Assembly (NCBI GenBank): GCA_948567375.1
Contig: OX419760.1
Coordinates: 42,656,001-42,720,000, forward strand
Origin: Lunularia cruciata
Taxonomy: Eukaryota > Streptophyta > Marchantiopsida > Lunulariales > Lunulariaceae
Length of the DNA stretch: 64,000 nt
Reading direction: 5' to 3'
Part shown: piece after piece, positions 10,830-21,787 of the stretch
Layout: each line of letters begins with the position of its first letter
Numbering within the stretch: the stretch's first letter is position 1
The notes under the pieces: generated by a model
Told to the model about the DNA's origin: nothing
The model's database searches: none
What the model saw: only the letters and a program-made list of their open reading frames with translations
Made by a program: the position numbers and the translations under genes

Positions 10830-10841
10830 AACGGGGGAATA
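10830..10841 (+). other. Family A polypurine tract
   Basis: The run CAACGGGGGAATA sits right before the 3' LTR. It is the expected primer for plus-strand DNA. A'' has the matching tract CGGGGGAATA (minus strand, 55810-55819). Confidence 0.85.
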
Positions 10842-11264
10842 TGTAACAATATAGAGTTTAGAGATGAAGTTAGTCGGGCTTACAAAGTAGAGAATAAGAC
10901 AAAATAGCCTAGAATATTCTAGAAGCATCTAAGAAGCTTCTTGGGAAGCTTCCCAACTAGTTAACTTGTGCCCTAAGCAGGTAGCTTCTAGAAGGAAGCT
11001 TCTAGAAGCTTCTAACTAGCTTAGCTTGCACGCCAAGTAGGCAGCTTCTAGAAGGAAGCTTCTTGAGAAGCTTCCTAGTTAACTTGGCTTGCACTCCAAG
11101 AAAGCGGCTCAAGGAAGCTTCTTGAGAAGCTTCAAGAGTCTTGTATGCTACCTATAAATACCAAGGCCGAAGCTCATGCTAGGCATTCGGAGTTTTCCCT
11201 CATTCAAGTGTCCCAATGTGAATTTCCATTCTCCTATTTCTCTCCTTGGTTTTGGTCTTTTACA
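10842..11264 (+). repeat. Family A 3' LTR
   Basis: 423 bp, TGTAACAATA to TTTTACA. It is a close match to the 5' LTR. A 14-bp length difference falls in the repeated GAAGCTTC segment, where one extra module is present near 10990. The TATA box is at 11152-11160. It is followed by the target duplication CTGAG and then family B sequence. Confidence 0.95.
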
Positions 11265-11464
11265 CTGAGGATAGAGTCGTATGTGAGGTTACTTCAGGAT
11301 TGGAAGCCCAAGAAGAAGTAGACATCGGATTGTAGTAATAACAGTTTTGAGATTCAAAGAGGCAAATATGAAGAGGTGCAATTTCATTTTGGATCTGTAG
11401 GTAGGAAGAGTTGTTGTAGAGTTGTTGTAGAATGGTATAGTTGTTAGTAACTATTGATTTCTTT

Positions 11465-11475
11465 ACTATTTAAAG
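11465..11475 (+). promoter_or_regulatory. B1 LTR TATA-like box
   Basis: ACTATTTAAAG stands about 130 bp after the end of the LTR-borne ORF. The same site is kept in B2 (ACTATTTAAG, 61664-61673). Position and conservation suggest the LTR promoter. Transcription would then start near 11500 and leave ~640 bp of R-U5. Confidence 0.45.
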
Positions 11476-12108
11476 GAGGCATTTGTAGTATGTTGTTTAG
11501 TATTCATTTTCCCAAGAATAGATAAAGCAAAGTGTTGATTTCAGTGCTCATCGCTTGAGCTTGATTCCAAGTATCAGCATTGTGTTTGTGTTTGTGAGTG
11601 TGTGAAGAATTTCAAAGTGCAAGTCAGTGTGTTTGTTGGATGTTGGATTCTGTAGCCTTGATCTTCATTCTATGTGTTTGATCTTGAGTGAAGTGCAATT
11701 GAAGTAATGCCTTGACAAATCTGAGAGGAATTGTAGTGTTGGTAGTATTCTGCATTTGTGAGTGGAGCGTAGTGTTGATATGAAGCAATTTTCATCAAGG
11801 AAGTTGTGCCTTCAGTGGAGGAGTGGAATGCAATTCTAAGGCAAAGTCATTTTGCAATGAAGTGCCATTTTTGAGAGAGACTAAATTATCACAATCAAGA
11901 TTGTTTGGAAAGATTTGATGGAGTTGTGATTAAGTGTGACAAATTGTTATGACAAGACTACAAGTAAGGGCTTGTTACTCTCTTTTAGGTGTAGTTTCTA
12001 CCTGAGAGATTAAAGATTCAACCAAGAAGAACTGAGATTGTTATTGTTTTCTTTGTATCTAGACAATTCTGAATCGTATCTTTGCGGGAACAAACTTTAC
12101 TTACCTGA

Positions 12109-13050
12109 TTACCACAAAAGTGATATTTGCCAAGTTATCACAAGATAAGAAAGAGGTTCCCAAGTGGCATCATGAAGGAGATACCCTTTCCAAAGGACTT
12201 TGTACTCCAAATGTTGTTGGCGGCCATGTTGAATGTGGCAATGTGCAAGGATACAATCAACTTCATACTCCTCTTGATCATTGATAAGGACAAGAGGAGG
12301 GGAGGTTGAACTCAAGAGGAAAAGGAAGATGGATTAGATACAAAGGGTTTCAACTTGGAAACATGAAAGACATGGTAGATCTGCATATGACAAGGCAAGG
12401 CAAATTGATAAGCAATTGGAGAATGATTTGGGTGACATCAAATGGACCTATCCAATTAAGAGCAATTTTTTGGACTTAGGTATCAAGTGTGAGTGATAGG
12501 TTACTAAAAAAAAGCATGACCTTATCACCAAGTTGAAAGATGAGATCACAATGATACTAGTACGTGTATTTTTTTGATGATTTTGGGCAACAAGGAGATG
12601 AGACTTGGCTTGGATTGGGATATTGGATTGGGATAGTGTGTTCAAGAAGGTGGAAGTATGAGGAACATGAGATGGAGAAGGAGTAAGAAAGGAATCTCTA
12701 ATAAGTGGGTCTTGGTCAAGATTAAGGAACAAGGGAGAGAAGTTGGTGCTTGCTTGTTTGGAATTATTGTACTCAATAGTTGCAAGATTTCATCCCAATT
12801 GGTATGGTGAATGTGGACAAAGGCACAAGGCATATCCTCTAAGGTGCAATTTGCATGTTCAGTTTGTCCATTAGTTTGAGAATGAGAGACTGTGGACAAA
12901 ACAAGCTTGATGTTGAGTATCAAGAAGAGTGCTTACCCAAAAGCTCCAAGGATCATGATTGGAGATGAGTACATGAGGTATTTATGATGCTTGAAGACAT
13001 TGTCAAAGTAGATTTGGGCCAGTGTTGGAGCATCCAATGTATCAAAGGTT
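12109..13050 (-). pseudogene. A' integrase and chromodomain remnant
   Basis: Minus-strand pieces at 12315-12143 encode a chromodomain with conserved YEVDCILAH and EYKVLWKGYLLHDATWEP. This copy keeps the two Trp residues lost in family A. At 12923-12448, frameshifted pieces of the integrase core are seen, including TVSHSQTNGQTEHANCTLED around the catalytic Glu region, which reads H in this copy. The open frame extends 34 bases into B1, which is an accident of the junction. Not functional. Confidence 0.75.
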
Positions 13051-13599
13051 AGTGCTAAATGGATTTCTTACTTAGCTTATCCACAAACACCATGATGATT
13101 GTGTGCCCTTGATTTGTCTTGAGCAAGGAGGTGATGAGATCTAAGCTAATGTGTTCCTATCAAGCGGATGAGATGGGAAGTGGTTAAAGGATTCCACTTA
13201 GTTTCAAGTTGCTAGCCTTGTTGCAATGGCAACTCGCAAACATTTTGTGCCATGTTGGACCACCACCATTGGTGTTGTATGGTACCCAAGGTTTTTTCCA
13301 CACCCATGTGGCCAATGATTGGTAAGTCATGGGCTTCTTGAAGGCACACAAGTCCTAGATCTTCCTTGGCTAGAACATAGATCCGGTTCTCAAAAAATAG
13401 AAGGTCATCCTTGCAAGAAAAGGTGTTTTATTCCTTATTGTGTGCTACAAGAGGACCTTATACCATTTAAAAGAAGGGATCTTGTTGTAAACTAGCTATC
13501 CTAAACTCAATTTGGACTTTTTGATTGACACTATCGTAATTCCCACCGTGATGAGAAGAAGGGACTTCAAATCAGGTTATCTTGATAGGGCATCGCAGA

Positions 13600-14930
13600 T
13601 GACATATAACCTATCACGTTTGTCTTCAAGTTTGAGGTCAAACAGCTATAATTGTTCCTCCTATTGATGATGTCAACTCTTCATGTGCTCTAAATGTAAT
13701 GCTTGCAACAAGTGTTTGTGATCTATTCACATGATCACTTGTTTCTCCAAGAGATAATACCTCCATGCCTTGGTGGCATAAACTATTTGCTAGTTTTTCT
13801 TGATTTTGAGCAGATTAATTCCTTTCTATGGTGTTTAGTCAGAAAGACACAAAGGCAATGGGATGTAACATCAAGAAATTCCTATTGCAACACAACTCCA
13901 ATGACAAAGTTAGAAGTATCAAAGTCAACCACACAAGGCAATTGAGGACCATATAATTGAAGAATGGATCTTGAAGACACCATATGTTTCAATTTTGGAC
14001 TGCTTCTTTGTGCTTGGTGGTCCACTAAAAGCTTGAGGTCTTCCCAAGAGGTCAATCAATGGTGCGGCCACATGAGTAATGGATGAAAATTGATAAAAAC
14101 TTGCTAGTCCATTAAATGCTTGCACTTCTATGGCATCTTTTGGAGTAGGCCAATAATTAATAGCCTTGATTTTCTCCTCTTCCATCTTAATCTCCTTTGA
14201 TGAGATATTATGACCCAAGAAGGTAACCTCCTTTTGCCAAAAGGTGCACTTTGACTTCTTGACATAAAACTTCCATTGCCATAGTAGTCTTAGAACATCT
14301 CGTACATGATTTATGTGTTCTACCTCCTATGTGCTCTATAGATTAAAATAATTTCTAAGAACATCACCACATACCGGTCTAATAGCCCATCCAACACCCA
14401 TTTTATCTAATCCATGAAAATTGTTGGAGCATTGGTGAGCCCAAAAGGTAAAACTCTCCATTCAAAATGCCCATACCTTATGAAAAAGGTAGTCTTTTGC
14501 ACATCCTCTCTATCAATGGCAATCTGCCAATAGTCACTTTGGAGATCCAACTTGGAGAAGTATCGTGCTCCACTCAATTGACCAAGCAAGTTATCAATTC
14601 AAGGCAAGGGATATGCATTCTTCACTGTTTGTTTATTGAGGCCATAATAATCAATATAAAAGTGGAGTCCTTCATCCTCTTTGGAGCAAATAGTACCAGT
14701 GCTCCCCAAGGAGATATACTTCTCCATATGAAATCATTCTCCAACAACTTTGTTAGGGTAATTTGAAGCTTGTCCAACTCCTTTGGTAAGAGCTAATAGA
14801 TTAGTCTACTCATTGGAGTACTTCCTAGCAATAACTCAATCTTGAAGGGCATACCACAATTGGAGGGTAATCCATTTGGCAGATAATTTGGATCACATCT
14901 ACAAACTCTTGAACTATTTGATCAAGCATT
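13600..14930 (-). pseudogene. A' RNase H and reverse transcriptase remnant
   Basis: Minus-strand fragments match family A RT. 14589-14407 has [17 protein letters not shown] and [13 protein letters not shown]. 14218-13925 has the connection region with KMEEEKIKAI and FNGLASFYQF. The YxDD block around 14330 is scrambled. RNase H traces lie at 13900-13600. Stops and indels are frequent. Confidence 0.75.
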
Positions 14931-17200
14931 GCTGGATGAGACTTTTGGCTCTCATCAGATTCTCCATGCGCAATCAACTTGACCCACACCGCAAAGATAT
15001 GCTTATCTTCCTCCATAGCTTGCTCTATGGCTACTTTACTAACAAACTCCCCATCTTGGGATTGACTATTCTTAGATGTCTTACTCAAACGTGCCAAACA
15101 AGCTAATTGGAAATTCCTACCTTGGTGTCATATATGAATTTGTTGTCAGTTCCAATCAAATGGAACATTATGTTATTCAAGCCAAGGCAAACCTAAAATG
15201 ACATCATATGTAATACTAATAGCTAGACATATCATCTAGAGTTGAAAATTGGCTTGGTAATATCTAGAAGGATGTTATGTATGATGGGCTAGGTAGATCA
15301 GATAGAGGTGTCACCAAAAGAGTACTTCTACCAATAGAGCAAGAGTTGGAAATAGCTTGAATTTGTAGTACCAAAAGCTTGACATATTATCTAGAGGTGG
15401 AAATTGGCTTGATAACATTTGGAAATATGTTATTCATGATGAGCTAGGTATTTAAGATAGAAGTATCATCAAAAAAGGACTTCTACTAATAAAGAAAGAA
15501 CCAAAAATAGCCTAGAAACTTTTTAGCCAATTTTGAAGGCCTAAATGGATGAATAAGGCCTCGCAAATGTGCAATTCTCCCCCTCCCTTCCTTTCAATGG
15601 AGGAAAGGCTAGCCTTTTCTCCCCTTAGGGTTGTCTTATCGAGAGCTTTCCAATGGTACCTCACCCATGCAATTTGGAGATTCTTACAAGAAGATTCCTT
15701 CCAATCAAAGATGGTTTGACCAACCAGATAAGATCAAAACTGACATGTCATCCATGGTCAACCAATCTAAGGGTAGAGCTTGCTTATAGATCACCAATCC
15801 ATGTATATGATCCAAGGGTGGAACTTCCTTTGGAGGAGTCTCCTTTGTTATATAATACAGTCCACGTGCTCCTTTGGGGCATTGTAGGTTGTGTGAAATT
15901 GTATGTTTCTTATTTTTTGTTTCTCTTCACGTCTCCTATCCTCAGAAGATTACATCATAGTGTAGAGGTGCCACTACAAACCTCATACACTCCAAATACT
16001 CCCACCCAATCTTGAATGTAGTAAGATGTTAAGTATAGAATGTAGAACCCTTTCTACCATTCGATATCATCAATCTACTTACGATTATTGGCTTGATAGG
16101 AATACTTAATTTATTTGCTAATTGCATGGACATGCAATTCTTTGAACTTCCAAAATCTACCAAAATCCAACAATCACCATCAGATATCATACCTTGCAAG
16201 TGAAGCAAACTTGCATAGCTTGAGTCTTCAATCCCATTGGACCTAATCAAGTTCTCAATAGGTGGCTTGAGTTCTTTTATTTGGATTCCTTGTTTCCTTG
16301 ATCATCACACTCCACAAACTCCATTTGAGTGATTTATCAAGGTCGTTCATTCTTGAGTGGACATTCAACAATGCAATATCCAATTTGGTACCAATAAAAG
16401 CAACCACCATTTTGTCACAATATTTCCCTATTTGTAGGGAAAAGTGGTTTTCAATGGATTGCATCAATCTCCATTGGTGCTGGTTCCTTCACCTGTGTGT
16501 AGTGTTTTGTAGGTTTTGTGAAGGTCAAGGTCAAGACCAAGTTGTTGCAACCAAGGAATCAAAGTGCTAAGCCAACTACATAGCTTCCTCCAAGTGTTTG
16601 GGCTCATGCATGGTCATTTCTAATTTAGTGTGTGACTTCAAGCCCCTCAAAAATAGATTCATAGCTTCACCTTTTAATATATCTATAATTTGCATTATGG
16701 TGTTTTGGAATTGAGTGATGTAGCTTCTTATAGAACAAATCTACTTCAATTCTGCCAACCTATCTTGTGTGGCTTGTGTAGTATTTATTGTTTTGAATCA
16801 CCCAATTATTTTGCTCTTCAATTCTTCCCTTGTCAAGATTGGTGCAACAAACTACCGTTCATCTTGCTCCAATTGGAATCACCACCATAGTTTTTCCACT
16901 CTATCAAATTGGCTTGAAGCTAAGAGAATTTGTCTTTGTTCATCTTGAATATTTGTAGCTTCAAAATAGCAATCATAATCAAACATAAAATTCTCCATTG
17001 CGCCTAAGAAGTTCTTGCCTTCAAATACCTTGGGTTTTGGAAATTGGATTTGCTCTTCTCTTTCTTGAAATGGTACTCTCTCTACATGCTCTTGTCGTTG
17101 ATGATCTTATTCTTTCAACAATCAAGTAAGGTGCTCAATTTAGTTCTCAATTTGTTGCTACATAGTAATGATAACTTTGGGCAATGCTACCATAGCTACT
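14825..17200 (-). pseudogene. A' gag and protease remnant
   Basis: The protease piece 16250-16029 keeps WILVDFGSSKNCMS, with the active-site Ser of DSG changed to Phe. The linker with one 20-residue repeat unit is at 15097-14825. The gag region 16260-17200 is recognisable from the decayed zinc knuckle near 16400 and capsid pieces, but has no long frame. The family C solo LTR splits the protease. Confidence 0.7.
15209..15953 (+). mobile_element. Solo LTR of family C in A' protease
   Basis: A 745-bp TGTAATACTA...GATTACA unit. It matches the family C LTRs (2596-3332 and 50929-51662) in reverse complement. It is flanked by a perfect 5-bp duplication TCATA (15204-15208 and 15954-15958). Removing LTR plus one repeat restores the family A protease sequence around ATCATAGTGTAG. 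No internal sequence remains, so this is the product of LTR-LTR recombination. Confidence 0.95.
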
Positions 17201-17460
17201 ACTCTAATAAACTATCTAAAATTTATCTAAGTTATTATGTAGATGCAACACATCCACTGTTCTCCATAAGTTACAATCGGAAGTACCAAGGGTTCATTGG
17301 ACAAGGTGATTGCATTCAAAAATTCTACCCAAAGCGTTAGATGATGAACTACATGAAATGATGTTTGGGTAATACATGGACACAAAAATCCTAATAATTT
17401 GGCAGAAATGGATTTGGTGGTCCATAAATTCCATCCATCCTGTTCTTGCTCTGATACCAA

Positions 17461-17978
17461 TGTAAAAGACCAAGGAGAGAAATAGGAGAATGGAAGATTG
17501 GAGTGAAAGATCACATTAGGACTCTTGAATGAAGGAAACTTCAAATGCTTAGCATGAGCTTGGGCTTTGAAACTTATAGGGAAAAATTCAAGGCTCTCGA
17601 GAAGCTTCTCAAAATGCTTCCTAAAAGCCGCTTTCTTAGAGTGCAAGCCAAGCAAACCAAGAAGCTTCTCAAGAAGTTTCCTTCTAGAAGCCACCTACTT
17701 GGCATGCAAGCTAAGCTAGTTGGAAAGCTTCCCAAGAAGTCTTCTTCTAAAACCACCTACTTGGCATACAAGCTAAGCTAATCAAGAAACTTCTCAAGAA
17801 ACTTCCTCCTAGAAGCCAACACTTGGCATACACATTACCCAATACTTGGAAGGTACCAAGTAGCTTCCTAGATGCTTCTAAAATCTTCTAGAATATTCTT
17901 ATAATTATTGGGTTAATGTGGCCTCTTTGCTACTTCATTAGTCTAGACTAACTAGTCGGTGAACTACATATTGTTACA
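17461..17978 (-). repeat. A' 5' LTR
   Basis: A 518-bp LTR. On the minus strand it begins TGTAACAATATG and ends TCTTTTACA next to the primer site. It contains the same GAAGCTTC-type modules as family A (17600-17720), partly decayed. It is about 100 bp longer than the other copies because of extra repeat segments. The sequence beyond 17978 is unrelated to any element here. Confidence 0.85.
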
Positions 17979-20900
17979 AATCACCGTAGTATATATAGAT
18001 TGTTCATATAGAAATTAATCATCTTGTATAGTACTTCACATAATCTATTATAACACTACATAGATGAACAAAAATAGATTAGTATATAATTTCACCCTCG
18101 ATGCAAATAATAATACAATGTTAATATAATACCATAAATATTTTTTATTTGAAGGACAATCATCATTTGAAATTACAAAATCAAGGATTCTCCACATTGA
18201 ACTTATTAATATATGCTTTTATTTATTTTACCTCTCTTTGTTTCTTTTGTATCCTAATCTACTCTCATATCTTAAAGCTTTATTCCAATCTCTCAACTTA
18301 TCTAAAATCTCACACAAAGAATAATTTTCTAACACTTTTGGCACACTAGGAAGCATAGGCCCATAACTCGTTGAACAGTTTAGTGAAATGAGGCAACCTG
18401 TATAGTAGTTATAAAACATAAAGAACACTAAAAGATAATCAAGCACTTTTACATTTCCTTTTATTTCAAGTCTAGTCCCTTGAAATAATTCTAGACCTCC
18501 TTTTATTACAAGTCTTGTTACATGAAATAAAGAAAAGATTATCTTTATGCTAGTATGCAAGTTTTTGAACGAGTGAAACGTGTTGGCCCTATCTTTCTCC
18601 ATTGTTACTTTACATCCTAGAATCATGCACACAAGAAGGGTTGTTTGGTGCAAACCGTAACTTATATTATCATAATAAGGTGGTAGCTATACAAACCTCA
18701 ACTACCACATGTATTACCATGTGAGATTACATTTTAACATCTTGTACGATCTACATAGAAGCAACGAGTGTGATGCTATCCGCGTGAAAGTTAAATAGGT
18801 ATATAATAGTATCCGTATACACTATGTAAACTCATGCTCAACCTCACAGTGTTTCAAATTAACCAGTTGCCCTATGAATGAACTGTGAACATCCCAGCTG
18901 ACATGAGTGAGTTAAATTGACACCTTTCTGGATGCGAAAGTATTTTAGCTAAAACGAATTCACATCATATGTATACATATGTTCAAGCTGAAGCGTGTGT
19001 CAGGCCCGAGGCCTTAGCCTGAGACAAGCTACTTCCACCTTCGATGCCATAAGAAAGAGCATGTTGGGCCAGCATGCAGCGAGCATTGGTTTAGAACTGC
19101 GATTCGCGCGTACATACGTTGATTCGAATAATCAGCTGACTATTTCCTGCTGAAATCCTTCAATCCTCCTCAATTCATGCTCTTGGTGATTGAGGCGTTG
19201 TGATTAGTGAAACCTGTCACAACGCACTATGCAAGGTAGGACCTTGTGAAGCCGAAACTGAACAGTTATGGCTACCAGATGCTGAAGTAACGATACTACT
19301 AGCATGATATGAGTCATAAGCATTAAGGGTGCTTGGCTTAGGCGTCCAGAGTACTGTAATCAGGATCTTATGCAGAATTGTTCCTGTTTCCAGACGCCAT
19401 CACGGTAGGTCCACATCCGCCGTACAAAGGAGAGTTGGACATAAACGATAAGTCTTTCGAGAAATCGATGTGATGCTGTTGCAATTGAATGAAATTCGCA
19501 CCCAAGTCAGGAACTCAGGGTAGGCTGAATAGCGTGTGATTACAGCAGTCTATGCATTATCAGCGTCAGTTGAATGAACTAAGCAGATGCATGCCATCTC
19601 GGACAAACTAAGTTGGATATTGCCTTATTCCTGGAAACAAGTGAAGCTTATAAGTTTGACAGTTATTAATTGCTTGACAATCCATGGTGAGGTTATAGTA
19701 AGTTAAGAGTACGTAGGGGAACGTAGGGTGAGACGCTCCAGGTCTGTTCGCAAAGACCTACTGTAAGACTAGAAGTTGAAGTTGATACCAAGGTTTATAG
19801 CGCTCGAGCTCGGATGTACTGGGAGAGATGGACTGAGAAAAGCAAGATGGTCGATGCAAAAAAATCAACATAAATGAAACCTAGAAACGATATATCCAAG
19901 CAACCAGTTCTTTCAATCAAGACCTCGCACTAGAAGTACCACTACTCTAAATTGGGAGCTGAGGTCGGACAAGGAGCAGGCAGATTTGATAGCAAATTGT
20001 TTGCTCTCCAGTTTGTCAGGATATTGAAAACCAAGCGGTGAGGAGTAAGGGAGTTTACATAGCAACGTGATTCATGTCTTTTTGCATATGCTTTCAATCG
20101 TAAGAGGTGAGATAGCTGCAGTTGAAATTGTTAAGAGGAAAAGGAAACCACTGCTTCATGCTCAGGCCCTGCCAGTTGGTGGGCATCTGTGATACTCAGC
20201 CGCTGCTAGTGCTTTCCTCCACCTTTCCTAGTGGTGAGACCTTCATCGTTGCCTAGCATAGAAACGTTAGAATTAGTACTTTGTCCACTCAATAACTCGT
20301 GAGCAAATGAAGATTCACTCTGTTGTTGAAGCTGAATTGCGCAGCTTTAAATCTAATAGTAACATTGTGGTAGACAACCACAGCAACAAGACAGCGGAGC
20401 AAACTTGGATATTGAAACCACAGACCGCTACTTTGCATGTCAATCATCTCCACGATAGAAGCAGAGTCTTAACTTCTCTCTGGTTCCTAATCAACATTCT
20501 GAAAGGACAGAGCGGAAACACCGAGAACCTCAAAGTTGTCTAGTTCAGATAGAAACTCGGGCACGAAGAAGATAACTCGCTGCTCGGTAAATGTATTTGG
20601 CCGCCTGTTAGTTCTAGACCTTGCGGAACTTGCTGGGGGGACTTCTGAACTTTACTCCTGCTTGAGGGGCCGACAAAGCTTTCCCCGGACACAGAATTCT
20701 ATAATCCTATACCCAAACCCTGCCGTGACAGAGATTACTCTGATTGCCTGATTTCGCCGAACACTAAATAACGAGATAGAGAGGACTGGAAAGAGCCGGG
20801 AAACGTAACCTTAAGTATCAAACTTCGTCGCATAGAATCCGCATGTAATCAATTACCCTCACGTGATTGGAGATCGCACCTCATGTTATCCAATGAAACG

Positions 20901-21787
20901 TGCCCTATGGATTTGCAGTATCACAGCCTGGGTCCCATTTCCGTCTACGTCCGTAGCACTTCCCGTTCAATGCCGTGGTTCTGCCAACTGGTAAAGCTCC
21001 ATTTCATAACTGCGAAGTAAGGTTTGAAGTTAGTAACAGCTAAAGTAAAGTTACAGGTAAAGATGCTCGAGATAAGAGTGTGGGATCTGATTTGCTGATT
21101 AGCTCGAAGAATGTTCTGGTCCGACAATTCACGAGAGAAGTACCGTAGTCGCTGAAGCGCTAAACGTCGGCTAAAGTAGCCCAGACAGAGTTTGGCGATG
21201 GAGTGCTGGACGATGGGACGTGTGGTTATGAAAGGAGCTAAACTGGGGGCAGTAGCGGAACCGTCGCCAAATTTGGAGGCCCGTTAGTGGTACTGCAGGG
21301 GCAGGACTGGACGCGCAGCTGTGGTCTGGAGCTGTGGTGTGGCGCTGGAGCATTCATGAAGGATTCCGCAATCGAGGTCGGTCGGTCGGGTAGAGGAGAT
21401 GGGGGCGAGCAAGCAAGAGATTTCAGGGGGACGCGCGTAGCGTTTTTGAGGCTCTCTTCTCAACTGCCTGTTTGATCGTTACGACCCTCACTCCGGAGGG
21501 GTGGTGTTCAATTCACGTCCGATTACCATCAAGCCATGCCTGAGCTGCTGCAGGCTGTAGAGCGGATAATCATATTTATCTGTACATAGAGAGAAGAAAG
21601 TGTAAAGTGGACATCGAAACGTGAGAGGCGGGCAGGAAGGAGTTAAGGAGCGAGGGCCTCCAGTCAGTCCCACAGGGTTACTGTTACAATCTGCCCGAGA
21701 AGAGCAGAGGAAATTCAGGGAGCGAAGAAAAAACCAGAGGACGAAATTGATTTCATTTTGGGATTTGAGACGTGGAATTGATGCCAA
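17979..21787. other. Intergenic region left of the HCF145-like gene
   Basis: 3.8 kb without a recognisable gene, repeat family or RNA gene. Composition shifts from AT-rich (18000-18700) to more even. A minus-strand open stretch at 18228-18653 has no recognisable domain and is not called. The last ~300 bp (from about 21480) probably hold the promoter and 5' UTR of the next gene. No clear TATA box was picked out. Confidence 0.5.

Larger units (their letters stand above)
5681..11264 (+). mobile_element. Family A full-length chromovirus (Ty3/gypsy), nested in B1
   Basis: A complete 5584-bp element. It has 5' LTR 5681-6089, initiator-Met primer site 6091-6102, leader ORF, gag, protease, RT, RNase H, integrase, chromodomain, polypurine tract 10830-10841 and 3' LTR 10842-11264. 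The flanks are CCGAG on the left and CTGAG on the right, a 5-bp target duplication with one mismatch. Joining the flanks restores the order of B2 near 61470. Gag and pol each lie in one frame but are cut by several TGA and TAG codons, so the copy is not autonomous. Confidence 0.95.
3338..11335 (+). pseudogene. B1 LTR-borne ORF (decayed, split by family A)
   Basis: This is the counterpart of the ~780-codon frame of B2 (59203-61548). Recognisable pieces are 3338-3652 (an N-terminal domain with WRLD...FFAWNWNLSFPSF and RGNPARWTELDW), 3800-4050 (NWAKCFH, SPPHYIVPF), an acidic Lys/Glu-rich stretch 4060-4620, and coiled-coil segments 4660-5580. The last codons lie at 11270-11335, after the inserted element. 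Frameshifts and stops break it. No function can be assigned. Its value is as independent evidence that the B2 frame is a family feature and not a chance ORF. Confidence 0.6.
3333..12142 (+). mobile_element. Family B copy B1: long LTR (solo or 3'), interrupted by family A insertion
   Basis: 3333-5680 and 11265-12142 align in order with 59341-62342 of copy B2 once the family A insertion (5681-11264) is removed. The right end is TTATCACA at 12142, matching the B2 LTR end at 62342. After it, family A' sequence (its chromodomain region, minus strand) begins without a primer site. So this is a 3' or solo LTR inserted into A'. The left part lies beyond C1, outside the window. Sequence decay is heavier than in B2. 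Confidence 0.75.
12143..17978 (-). mobile_element. Family A copy A' (chromovirus, minus strand, 3' end missing)
   Basis: From right to left: 5' LTR 17461-17978, initiator-Met primer site 17448-17459, leader region, gag, protease, RT, RNase H, integrase and chromodomain, which ends abruptly at B1 (12142). The 3' LTR is presumed to lie left of the window. Similarity to family A is clear but there are many frameshifts and stops, so A' is much older. A solo family C LTR (15209-15953) sits in the protease region. A' forms the lower layer of this nest and its right edge is the border with the gene island. Confidence 0.85.

Noticed and set aside
18228-18653. 141-codon minus-strand open frame in the intergenic region
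   Set aside because: No recognisable domain, AT-rich surroundings, no splice or start context, and an internal sequence echo that looks like a small DNA repeat.
21500-21520. GTTCAATTCAC resembling a tRNA B box
   Set aside because: No matching A box, acceptor stem or anticodon arm could be folded around it.
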